Below, in pieces: positions 18,182-25,787 of a DNA stretch of 64,000 bases. Both the position numbers and the translations under genes were made by a program. The stretch spans positions 125,896 through 189,895 of the forward strand of contig NZ_LMJB01000001.1 of NCBI RefSeq assembly GCF_001429765.1. The letters run 5' to 3'. The notes beneath the pieces are model-generated. The model did no database searches, had not been told where the DNA came from, and worked only from the letters and a program-made list of their open reading frames with translations. The number at the start of each line of letters is the position of its first letter. Positions within the stretch are counted from its first letter, which is position 1. The stretch is from Flavobacterium sp. Root901 (GTDB lineage Bacteria; Bacteroidota; Bacteroidia; Flavobacteriales; Flavobacteriaceae).

Positions 18182-19207
18182 TTATTTAGCCATAGACGAT
18201 TCACGTATTAACAATTCTGTTTTTAAAACTACACGCTGATTGGGAGCACCGGCTTCTTTTTTCTTTAAAAGCGGCAGCATGAGATCCATTAATTTAATAC
18301 TCATTTCTACTAAAGGTTGAGAAACGGATGTAATAGTTGGATCGTATATTTTAAACATATCATTATCATCAAAGGCAATAATTCCCAAATCTCTAATTAA
18401 TTTTGGATTTTTCTCTTTTAAAACTTCTAACCCGCTTTGAGCCAGATAATTTGTTGAAAAAAACACCGAATCTAAATCCGGGTGTGTGTCTAAAAAATTA
18501 TGAATATAAGCTTTCCCTCTTCCTTTTATAATTTCATTAAACGGAATTTGAAGTGTATTAGACTTTAACCCGTTTGTTTTTACAGCATCTTCATAACCGT
18601 TTAAACGCCCACCCATCTGACTCTGATTGGTTGCTGTAGTAATAAAACCTATATTTTTAAATTTATTATTTATCAAATGCTGAGTAGCATCAAAAGCTGC
18701 TTTTGCATTATCGATAACTACACTGCAGCAGTCCAGTTCTTCAAAAAATCGATCAAGCAGCACAACTGGTATATTGTCTTTTAACAAATTTTCAATTGTA
18801 TCTTTTATGCCTGGAGACGGCACTATAATAAAACCATCAACCTGTCTGAAATTAAATAAAGAAATCAGTTCATTAGATTTTTCATCGTTATTTTCATTAC
18901 TGCAGAAAATGACTTTGTATCCTTTATCATATGCGATATCTTCAAAAATACGTGCAAGTTTGGAGAAAAAACTATTTGAAATATCTTCAACCATAAAAAC
19001 CAAAATTTTTGATTTACCGGTTCGAAGGCTTTGCGCAATCTGATTTGGCCTGTAATTTACTAATTTAGCATAGTCTAAAACCTTTTTTGTAAGTTCCTTA
19101 GAAATATGTTTTTCTTTTGCCTTACCATTCAAAACAAATGATACTGTAGTTACAGAAATCTTAAGTTCATTTGCAATATGTGTTATAGATACAGGTTTTT
19201 TTTTCAT
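18182..19207 (-). CDS. LacI-family transcriptional regulator of the mannan locus
   Basis: This 341-residue protein starts with a LacI helix-turn-helix (ITHIANELKISVTTVSFVLNG, about residues 8-28) and the hinge YRPNQIAQSLRTGKS. A periplasmic-binding-protein-like sensor domain follows (about 60-338: VFMVEDISNSFFSKL, VDGFIIVPS, IAFDDNDMFKIYDPTITSVSQP). It should bind palindromes such as those at 17880-17897, 19297-19306 and 19439-19454, controlling the mannan operon and itself. The effector is probably a sugar released by the locus. LacI control is less usual for a SusCD locus than hybrid two-component or ECF-sigma control. Its own -7 box (TATATTTG on the minus strand, 19253-19246) lies 38 bp upstream of the ATG. 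Confidence 0.92.
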   Translation of the reverse strand: MKKKPVSITHIANELKISVTTVSFVLNGKAKEKHISKELTKKVLDYAKLVNYRPNQIAQSLRTGKSKILVFMVEDISNSFFSKLARIFEDIAYDKGYKVIFCSNENNDEKSNELISLFNFRQVDGFIIVPSPGIKDTIENLLKDNIPVVLLDRFFEELDCCSVVIDNAKAAFDATQHLINNKFKNIGFITTATNQSQMGGRLNGYEDAVKTNGLKSNTLQIPFNEIIKGRGKAYIHNFLDTHPDLDSVFFSTNYLAQSGLEVLKEKNPKLIRDLGIIAFDDNDMFKIYDPTITSVSQPLVEMSIKLMDLMLPLLKKKEAGAPNQRVVLKTELLIRESSMAK

Positions 19208-19245
19208 TTAAAATTATTTTACACCCAAAACCGTCATTGAAGTTT

Positions 19246-19253
19246 CAAATATA
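19246..19253 (-). promoter_or_regulatory. -7 promoter element of the LacI-type gene
   Basis: The minus strand reads TATATTTG, a match to TAnnTTTG, 38 bp upstream of the ATG at 19207. No TTG is found at the right distance for -33. An operator-like palindrome lies at 19297-19306, about 43 bp further upstream. Confidence 0.5.
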
Positions 19254-19296
19254 GTAAAAGTTATAATAGCGTTTAAAATCGCGATATACTATATTC

Positions 19297-19306
19297 AAAA
19301 CGTTTT
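19297..19306. promoter_or_regulatory. LacI-type operator candidate upstream of lacI
   Basis: AAAACGTTTT is a perfect 10-bp palindrome sharing the core of the susC operator, and ACT follows its right side closely. It lies 90 bp upstream of the lacI ATG, which suggests autoregulation. The 423-bp gap 19208-19630 holds this site, the lacI promoter, the site at 19439 and the inverted repeat at 19557. Confidence 0.55.
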
Positions 19307-19438
19307 ACTGTCTTAAAGAATTTACAAAACAAACCTAAAAAGAATCAATACGAAGATTTAATACTTTATTATCAAAAAGTAATATTATTTTCCCGCTTGT
19401 TTAAAATTCTCACTGGAGACCTAAACAATCACAAATTT

Positions 19439-19454
19439 ACTAATACGTTTTAGT
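19439..19454. promoter_or_regulatory. Second LacI-type operator candidate
   Basis: ACTAATACGTTTTAGT differs from the susC operator core ACTAAAACGTTTTAGT at a single base. Together with the 19297 site, 142 bp away, it could permit looping around the lacI promoter. Confidence 0.6.
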
Positions 19455-19556
19455 TGACAAAATATTATTTAGATTATTTGCTTAACCCACATCACTTCAG
19501 AAAGATGTAAAGCTGAAAATTTCAAGAGATTATTTTTGCTTACTTTCTTAAAATGC

Positions 19557-19600
19557 AATCCTGTTTTATAGATTTTTGAAGTAACCATAAAACAGGATTA
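19557..19600 (-). terminator. Inverted repeat after the SnoaL-like gene
   Basis: AATCCTGTTTTAT (19557-19569) pairs with ATAAAACAGGATT (19588-19600) across an 18-nt loop. It begins 30 bp beyond the stop of the SnoaL-like gene. The T-run after it on the minus strand is weak (GCATTTT), so this is either a weak terminator or another kind of structured site. Confidence 0.45.
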
Positions 19601-19630
19601 TTTATCACAAAACTTTGAATGTTAGTAACT

Positions 19631-20017
19631 CTAAGCCTTAGCATTACTTTTAAATTCTGTTTCGGTATGCATAGCACAAATCCAGTGGCTGTTTTCTTTG
19701 ATCCATGTAGAAGTGCAGGCACACTTTACAGGTACTTTTTGTTTATCATCTGTAATTCCAAATTCGATTAAGTAACCAATTATTGCAGTATTCTCAGTAA
19801 CAAGTTTCGTTTGAATATCTGTTATATTCAAAACTTTTATTTTATCTCCGCCTCCGGATTCAAACATGCTTTTGAATGTGTTTTCATCTACGCTTTGGAC
19901 ACCATTTCTGCCCGCAATAATACAAGGAAAATGAGTAAGATTTTTTACCGTTGCATAATCATGATTTTCCATTCCCTGCCAATATTTTCTTTCCAGTTCA
20001 ATTATTCCCGTTTCCAT
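19631..20017 (-). CDS. SnoaL/DUF4440-like protein (NTF2 fold)
   Basis: This 128-residue cytoplasmic protein has the layout of small NTF2-fold proteins: an N-terminal helix with ERKYWQGMENHDYATVKNL (about 9-27), a run of beta strands, and WIKENSHWICAMHTETEF near the C-terminus. Such proteins bind small molecules or act as simple isomerases or hydrolases, and no specific activity can be read here. It stands alone between lacI and the divergent gene at 20411. The ATG at 20017 is the only good start. Confidence 0.7.
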   Translation of the reverse strand: METGIIELERKYWQGMENHDYATVKNLTHFPCIIAGRNGVQSVDENTFKSMFESGGGDKIKVLNITDIQTKLVTENTAIIGYLIEFGITDDKQKVPVKCACTSTWIKENSHWICAMHTETEFKSNAKA

Positions 20018-20410
20018 AATATCATTTTTAATAATTTATAGTAATACAAATTACAATTTTATAACCAGAAGAAGGGATGATTTAACACATATTTAATTGA
20101 ATATCAAAAAATTATAAATACAAATAAATATTTAACGCAGCTTTATATTCATTAAGATCTCTTCATCAAGTTAAGCAGTGAGTCGATAAAATTAACTTTT
20201 ACAAAAGATTAGTTTTTTTATTTGAGCCACTGAAGCCAAATATGCTGTTAGAATTAAATCGTATTCTTCCTATTTATTGAGATGCATTATCACAATACCT
20301 CTGAGCTTTTTTCACTCAACAATGTTATTTTTTAACAATCACTTTCTTAAAACATTTATATATTTACCGCATAAACCTTATAAACAAAAAAATAAATAAT
20401 TAATAAAATT
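20018..20410. other. Divergent intergenic region, no strong signal
   Basis: This 393-bp AT-rich region separates the leftward SnoaL-like gene from the rightward gene at 20411. I see no full TTG/TAnnTTTG promoter, only a near match TATATTTA at 20359-20366 for the rightward gene. I see no repeat or small gene of note. Confidence 0.5.
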
Positions 20411-21625
20411 ATGACTAAATTGTATGCCAAAGAATTACTGTTAACAGCAGTATTAGCATTTTGTACAAGCCATATTAATGCACAGGAAACTTCATTAGGA
20501 AGTAAAATTGTTGGTAATAACGATCCCAATAATTATTATATCGGGCATTTTACGGTGCCAGGTTCTGATGGATTAGATCTTCATTGGTTTGGGGGAATTC
20601 GTTTTGGTGACAGCACATCACCATCTGTAATGCAGATCAATAATGGAAAAGTAGGAATTGCTACATCCACTCCTTCTTCTAAACTGACTATTAAAAGTTC
20701 CTCCAATGGTAGTGATGGTGCTTTAAGAATACTGGGATACAATAATACGTCTGACATAAGTTACTGGAGCGAAAGTCAAATTGCTATGATGTATAACGGT
20801 CAGTATAAAAATTTAATCTCTTCTACAGGAGATTCATATTTTAATGCCGGAAATGTTGGTATTGGCACAAATGCACCAACTGCAAGTTTAGATATCAATA
20901 CTCCATCAATAACTGGATCTGAGACGTTATTAAAATTACGAGTAAGTGATGCTCCTTCAGATTATTTACGAATTGGAAATGCAACAAATACTGATGCACA
21001 ATTTATACCCACTTTATATGGTTATCGCATATCAGATAATAGAGCTTCACTTTATTTGACAGCTTCAACAGAAACCAATATTGACAACGGCACAAGTCCC
21101 TTAATGGTATTTGATTCACGAACTATAAATGCTGCCATTGTAACAAGACCGTTGTTTTCATGGGAATCTTATGGCAATAAAAAAATGACTTTAAATGCAA
21201 ATGGCAGTCTTGGAATTGGTACAACAACTACAGGAAATCATAAACTAGCTGTTGAAGGGTCTATTGGCGCACGCGAAATTAAAGTAGAGGCTGCTGGATG
21301 GTCTGATTTTGTTTTCAAAAAAGATTACAATTTGCCAACTCTTGAAGAAGTAGAAAAGCACATTAATGAAAAAGGACATTTAAAAGATATTCCTAGTGAA
21401 GAAGAAGTTCTTAAAAACGGAATTAATCTGGGGGAAATGGATTCAAAATTATTGCAAAAAATTGAAGAACTTACTCTTTATATTATTGAACAAAAGAAAA
21501 GTTATAACAAGCAGACAGAGGAAATCGAAAAAATGAAAAAACAGACCGAACTACTTGAAAATGAAAACAAAGCTATTAAATCTGTCCTTGAGAGATTATC
21601 AAAAATTGAGGAAAAGCTAAAATAA
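20411..21625 (+). CDS. Secreted surface protein with VGIGT repeats and coiled-coil tail
   Basis: This 404-residue protein has a signal peptide (about 1-24, ending INAQ) and several copies of the motif V/LGIGTxxPxxKLxI (KVGIATSTPSSKLTI, NVGIGTNAPTASLDI, LGIGTTTTGNHKLAV) typical of tail-fibre-like or adhesin-like repeats in Bacteroidota. From about residue 285 comes a conserved tail (SDFVFKKDYNLPTLEEVEKH, then HLKDIPSEEEV) leading into a coiled coil rich in Glu and Lys up to the end. In other proteins this tail resembles an intramolecular chaperone or trimerization region. The role is probably a cell-surface or extracellular structural protein. No T9SS sorting domain is present. It stands alone and ends at a strong terminator. 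Confidence 0.7.
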   Translation: MTKLYAKELLLTAVLAFCTSHINAQETSLGSKIVGNNDPNNYYIGHFTVPGSDGLDLHWFGGIRFGDSTSPSVMQINNGKVGIATSTPSSKLTIKSSSNGSDGALRILGYNNTSDISYWSESQIAMMYNGQYKNLISSTGDSYFNAGNVGIGTNAPTASLDINTPSITGSETLLKLRVSDAPSDYLRIGNATNTDAQFIPTLYGYRISDNRASLYLTASTETNIDNGTSPLMVFDSRTINAAIVTRPLFSWESYGNKKMTLNANGSLGIGTTTTGNHKLAVEGSIGAREIKVEAAGWSDFVFKKDYNLPTLEEVEKHINEKGHLKDIPSEEEVLKNGINLGEMDSKLLQKIEELTLYIIEQKKSYNKQTEEIEKMKKQTELLENENKAIKSVLERLSKIEEKLK

Positions 21626-21647
21626 TTTGACAAAGCATTTCATTAAC

Positions 21648-21686
21648 AAAAACCTCCAAAATTTATTTAATTTTGGAGGTTTTTTT
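21648..21686. terminator. Bidirectional terminator between convergent genes
   Basis: AAAACCTCCAAAATT (21648-21662) pairs with AATTTTGGAGGTTTTTT (21669-21686) around a short loop. It serves the rightward gene ending at 21625 and, in the other direction, the RiPP export operon ending at 21724. Confidence 0.85.
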
Positions 21687-21723
21687 ATAGCATATTATTT
21701 TATAAGAAGATATCCAATACTTA

Positions 21724-22860
21724 TTAAAACAATGTCCGATGAAAATTTTCGTAATAAATATCAATTAATTGTTCAGCGCCATTAGCTGATGCTAAATCGG
21801 TTAAACTCATTTCACAAAGCGCATCTATTCTGCATGTTTGGTCTTTGGCCGATTTAAGTTTGCCTACACTTTTGTCAAAAATCGCGATGTTTTCAATAGC
21901 ATTTTTTATTATTGTAATTAATTGTGTAAAATCATCCGGTGATAATTTAGCTTCTTTTACATAATTTTCTAATCTCGCTCCCTGTCTGTAATGAGGATAA
22001 TTTTCTAATCCCATAAAAGTCAGCATCCAGACTTTATCATAATTCCATATTGTTTTAATTATTCCAATATAGTCTGCTATTAATTCATCGTGCAGGTTAT
22101 TGGTAGCCTGACCAAATTTTTTGAGTGTATACAAATGTGTAAATTCATGTTCTTTGCGAATCGAAATTGAATAAGAAATCCACAAATCTTCTTCCAGTCC
22201 CAATTGACCTGCTGATACATTACTATAAGGTTTTGTACTTAAAATGATCAATTTGTCCTTATACAGAGATTTGTTGGGCATAATATTATTTGAAAATTCT
22301 GCATTCCAATCACCAAAAGGATTATTCTGCTGCCAGTTTTTTTTGATGCTGTTCAGTCGTTTCCAGTTATTCAGGCCATTTAATAAAACTGCCCCCATAG
22401 ACGAAGGAATTGGAACCGGATTGTTTTTATGTACTAACGACTGCAGAATTTTTACGAAATCTTCTTTATTAGGAACAACCAAAACCGGAATTCTGCCTGC
22501 AGCACTCTCGTGTATTTCGATTGAGATATTTTTTGCATCTTCCAGTTTTAAATAAGCTGATAATTTTATATCATTTGTTTTTCCCCTTAAAACAACATTA
22601 TTATATAATTCGAGTTTATCAATCTCTTTTTCGATTAAAAAATTCAATTGCGGATAAAACTCTTTTAGCATATTGAAAATGTCTTTTTCATCTGAAAGAT
22701 TCATTAGAGATTCTTCCCAAAATTCAATTTGCGGATCTTTAAAAGTAGAAATCAGGCAGTCATCGTTTAATGAAAACTTATTAAAAAGGTAAGTTTTAAG
22801 TTCGTCAGATAAACCAACTGATGTCTCATCAATTGATTCAGGTAAAAATGAATTATTCAT
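21724..22860 (-). CDS. HEXXH protein at the end of the RiPP export operon
   Basis: I cannot assign this 378-residue protein to a named family with confidence. It has no signal peptide or membrane segment. The key feature is KEHEFTHLYTLKKFG: an HEXXH zinc-metalloprotease motif at residues 238-242, followed by HDELIADYIG with Glu259 and Asp263 as possible third ligands 17-21 residues later, a spacing seen in gluzincin-type peptidases. The N-terminal part (1-130) is acidic and helical. It begins 5 bp after the second ABC transporter gene and is the last gene of the operon. Possible roles are trimming leader or core peptides before or after export, or self-protection. The catalytic motif is seen; the role is inferred. 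Confidence 0.65.
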   Translation of the reverse strand: MNNSFLPESIDETSVGLSDELKTYLFNKFSLNDDCLISTFKDPQIEFWEESLMNLSDEKDIFNMLKEFYPQLNFLIEKEIDKLELYNNVVLRGKTNDIKLSAYLKLEDAKNISIEIHESAAGRIPVLVVPNKEDFVKILQSLVHKNNPVPIPSSMGAVLLNGLNNWKRLNSIKKNWQQNNPFGDWNAEFSNNIMPNKSLYKDKLIILSTKPYSNVSAGQLGLEEDLWISYSISIRKEHEFTHLYTLKKFGQATNNLHDELIADYIGIIKTIWNYDKVWMLTFMGLENYPHYRQGARLENYVKEAKLSPDDFTQLITIIKNAIENIAIFDKSVGKLKSAKDQTCRIDALCEMSLTDLASANGAEQLIDIYYENFHRTLF

Positions 22861-22865
22861 AATCG

Positions 22866-25778
22866 TTACGAAATTTGGCGTTTGGCCAGTTGTGTAAATA
22901 ATCCGTCTTGCTGCATTAATTCGTCATAAGTGCCGTATTCTGTGATTTCTCCGTTATCCAAAACATAAATCCGATCTGCATTTTTTATAGTACTTAACCG
23001 ATGTGCAATTACGATACGTGTTGCCTGAAGTTTATCCAGACTTTCGGCAACAATATTTTGGGTTCTGTTATCGAGTGCGCTTGTGGCTTCATCCATAAAC
23101 AATAATCTTGGTTTATGTACAATTGCTCTTGCGATCATAAGCCGTTGTCTCTGACCTCCTGAAAATGTTCCTGCGCCTTCGCTGACAAGTGTGTGCATTT
23201 CCATAGGCATATTTTTGATATCTTCTTCCATTCCCGCCATACGGGCTGCATCCCATGCATCGTCGAGTGTCAGTTCTGAATTTCCAACAATATTCTGATA
23301 AATACTTCCGGCCATCAATGCACCATTTTGCAATACAACCCCAATTTGTCTTCTTACGAGCTCTTTGTTCATGGCATCAAAAGTATTTCCATCATAAAAA
23401 ATAGAGCCCATTTCTGCATGTTCAAATCCTAAAAGCAATCGCATAATAGTTGATTTTCCGGAACCTGAAGGTCCTACAAAAGCAACCATTTCGCCAGGCT
23501 TAATTTTGAAAGTTATATTTTTTAAAATCAAAGGCTGATTTTCATTGTATCTAAAAGAAACCGAATTCATTTCAATATCGCCGGCCAGCTCTCCCGGATC
23601 AACACTCTGGTCCATAGATTCCGGTTCTTCTTCTAAAATTGGTTTGACCCTTTCATAAAGCGGAATAACATTTAAAGAAGTTATAAATGCCATACTTAAT
23701 CGAAGACTATCTCCTAAAAACTTATTAAAAGCGGTAATAAATGCCATAAAAGAACCCACCGTAATCATAGTCGATCCTGCTGCCGTGGCATGTATCACGG
23801 TATAATAAATAAAAGAGAAAAAGAAAATACTGGTAAATAGCGGATAAGAACTATTAAAAATTTCCACAAAGTTTTGATAGTTTCCAGAGCTAAATCCTAA
23901 TTGTTTTAGTTTTGAAAATTTTTCTGCCCATAAAGTAAAAACTCTTCGTTCTCCGCCTGTTATCCTTATTTTGCTGATTCCGGATAAAAATTCAAAAAGA
24001 AAACCCTGAATTTCTCCCTGATATTTAGATACTTGACGGTCATATTTTAGTTTTAAACAGCCAATTACGATCATAAAAACAACAGCAGCCACAGCAAGTC
24101 CGACACCAACCCAGGCCAGACTCGAATCGTAATAAAAAAGAAGAATCAGGTTTACAAAGGAAAATGCACCGCTTAATACGGCTGTCATTAATGTGCTTGA
24201 AAGTATCTGACGGATCGAGTTGATACTCAGAATTCTGTTCGTAAGATCTCCGGCAGTATATTTTTTGTAAAAAGTTACGGGCAGGCGCAATATATAATCC
24301 ATAACTCCCGCCTGCAGGTTAATACTCGATTTTGATTCTACTCTCATTTGCAAAACACCCTGAACAAGCTGAAGTCCGGCAGTTACCAAACCTATCACGA
24401 TCATGATACTGAATATTTCAAAATGTATGGATCTGTCTGCCGTTGGAATAACATCATCAAATATAATTCCTGATAAAATGGGAACCAGCAAACCAATCAA
24501 ACTTCCTGCAAATGAAGCTAAAATCAATAATTTGGCATCACTTTTAACGCCGTTCATAGCAAAATTCAATACCTTTTTCATGGAATCCATTTTGACATTG
24601 AATCCAGAAAAAAACATGTAGCCAATTGGTTCCAGAGATGCCGCTGTTTCATGATTTACAATAGATTCAGATCCGTCTGCCAGATTTTTTATCAAATACG
24701 ATTTTGATGTTTTTTGGATAAGAGCAACAGGTTCATTTTTTTGTTTAGTAAAAGCCAGCAAATTTCCATTGTCTTCTTTCCACCACACATCTCTTAAAAT
24801 GATTTTTCTAACTCTTGTTTTCGAACTTTTGGCAATAGCATACAGCAGATTTTTTGCACTTGTTTCATTCGGATCAATATGTTTGGGTTCTTCAAACTTA
24901 AACTGGCTGTGCTCTGCAATAACCTGGCAAGTAGCATAAAGTAAACTCTGTTTATTTAGTTTTGAAGCTGTTACAAGCGGTACATTTTTTTTACTGCCTG
25001 TTACTATAGATTTTATTTTTTCGAGTGTATTTTTTAATTCATCTTCTTCACTGACCAATTTTGCATTAAAATGTTCATTCTCAAAAACGCTGTTATTTTC
25101 TATTGCTTTAGTAAGCTGAGAATAAAAATGAACTTGTATTTTTTCTAATGAAATTAAAAAATTGACCTCTTCTTCTATAACTTCTCTGGTACTTAATATT
25201 TTAATTTCTGTATGATCTGATAAGGATTTTATCCATAGTTTATTGGATACCGGAATTGGAAAATTAGGCTGATCATCAAAATTTACAATAGCATCATCTG
25301 AAAAAACAGAAATACTTCCGCTGTTTATGTTTACCCAATTTACGCCGTGAGAAGGATAGGCAATGCTGTTTTCTTTCAGGTTAATTTGATCAAAATCATC
25401 CAGAGGTGTATAAACTCTTGGTGCATTTTGGAAATTTAATTCAGAAGATGTTTTTAAAATCCATTTATTAATCATGTTTTTCAAAAAGAAACGATCAATA
25501 TCCAAAAGATCACTTTTGTTTATTGAGAGTAATTTAGCATCATTAGAAAAAACAATTAATCTGATATTTTGGGAACATTCCGGAGGCAGAAGACTAAATA
25601 GAAGTTCGCCTTGCTTTGCCGAATACAGAAATTTTAAAGCACATAAATAATCTCCGTTTTCATCAATTTTAGTGTGAAACACATTTACTTCGCCCGAAAT
25701 AACCATCCAGAAACTGTCTGTGCTATTAAGAATCAACGGATTTTCAACTCCTATATGTATTTTCGCTTTCATTGACAT
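22866..25778 (-). CDS. NHLP-type RiPP export ABC transporter, permease-ATPase subunit 2
   Basis: This 970-residue protein matches the second ABC subunit of the nitrile-hydratase-leader peptide (NHLP) export systems. The first about 400 residues are a soluble extension whose start resembles a cyclic-nucleotide-binding fold but lacks its phosphate-binding signature. A six-helix exporter domain follows (about 410-700), then the nucleotide-binding domain (about 735-965) with Walker A GPSGSGKSTIM, signature FSGGQRQRLMIARA and Walker B RLLFMDEATSALD. No C39 peptidase is present; that is on the partner encoded by 25788-27989. The two probably form a heterodimer. The gap to the upstream gene is 9 bp. 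Confidence 0.88.
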   Translation of the reverse strand: MSMKAKIHIGVENPLILNSTDSFWMVISGEVNVFHTKIDENGDYLCALKFLYSAKQGELLFSLLPPECSQNIRLIVFSNDAKLLSINKSDLLDIDRFFLKNMINKWILKTSSELNFQNAPRVYTPLDDFDQINLKENSIAYPSHGVNWVNINSGSISVFSDDAIVNFDDQPNFPIPVSNKLWIKSLSDHTEIKILSTREVIEEEVNFLISLEKIQVHFYSQLTKAIENNSVFENEHFNAKLVSEEDELKNTLEKIKSIVTGSKKNVPLVTASKLNKQSLLYATCQVIAEHSQFKFEEPKHIDPNETSAKNLLYAIAKSSKTRVRKIILRDVWWKEDNGNLLAFTKQKNEPVALIQKTSKSYLIKNLADGSESIVNHETAASLEPIGYMFFSGFNVKMDSMKKVLNFAMNGVKSDAKLLILASFAGSLIGLLVPILSGIIFDDVIPTADRSIHFEIFSIMIVIGLVTAGLQLVQGVLQMRVESKSSINLQAGVMDYILRLPVTFYKKYTAGDLTNRILSINSIRQILSSTLMTAVLSGAFSFVNLILLFYYDSSLAWVGVGLAVAAVVFMIVIGCLKLKYDRQVSKYQGEIQGFLFEFLSGISKIRITGGERRVFTLWAEKFSKLKQLGFSSGNYQNFVEIFNSSYPLFTSIFFFSFIYYTVIHATAAGSTMITVGSFMAFITAFNKFLGDSLRLSMAFITSLNVIPLYERVKPILEEEPESMDQSVDPGELAGDIEMNSVSFRYNENQPLILKNITFKIKPGEMVAFVGPSGSGKSTIMRLLLGFEHAEMGSIFYDGNTFDAMNKELVRRQIGVVLQNGALMAGSIYQNIVGNSELTLDDAWDAARMAGMEEDIKNMPMEMHTLVSEGAGTFSGGQRQRLMIARAIVHKPRLLFMDEATSALDNRTQNIVAESLDKLQATRIVIAHRLSTIKNADRIYVLDNGEITEYGTYDELMQQDGLFTQLAKRQIS

Positions 25779-25787
25779 GGTGTAAAT

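Noticed and set aside
20411..21625. Phage tail fibre indicating a prophage
   Set aside because: The protein has a signal peptide and stands alone, with no other phage gene nearby. VGIGT repeats are common in Bacteroidota surface proteins.
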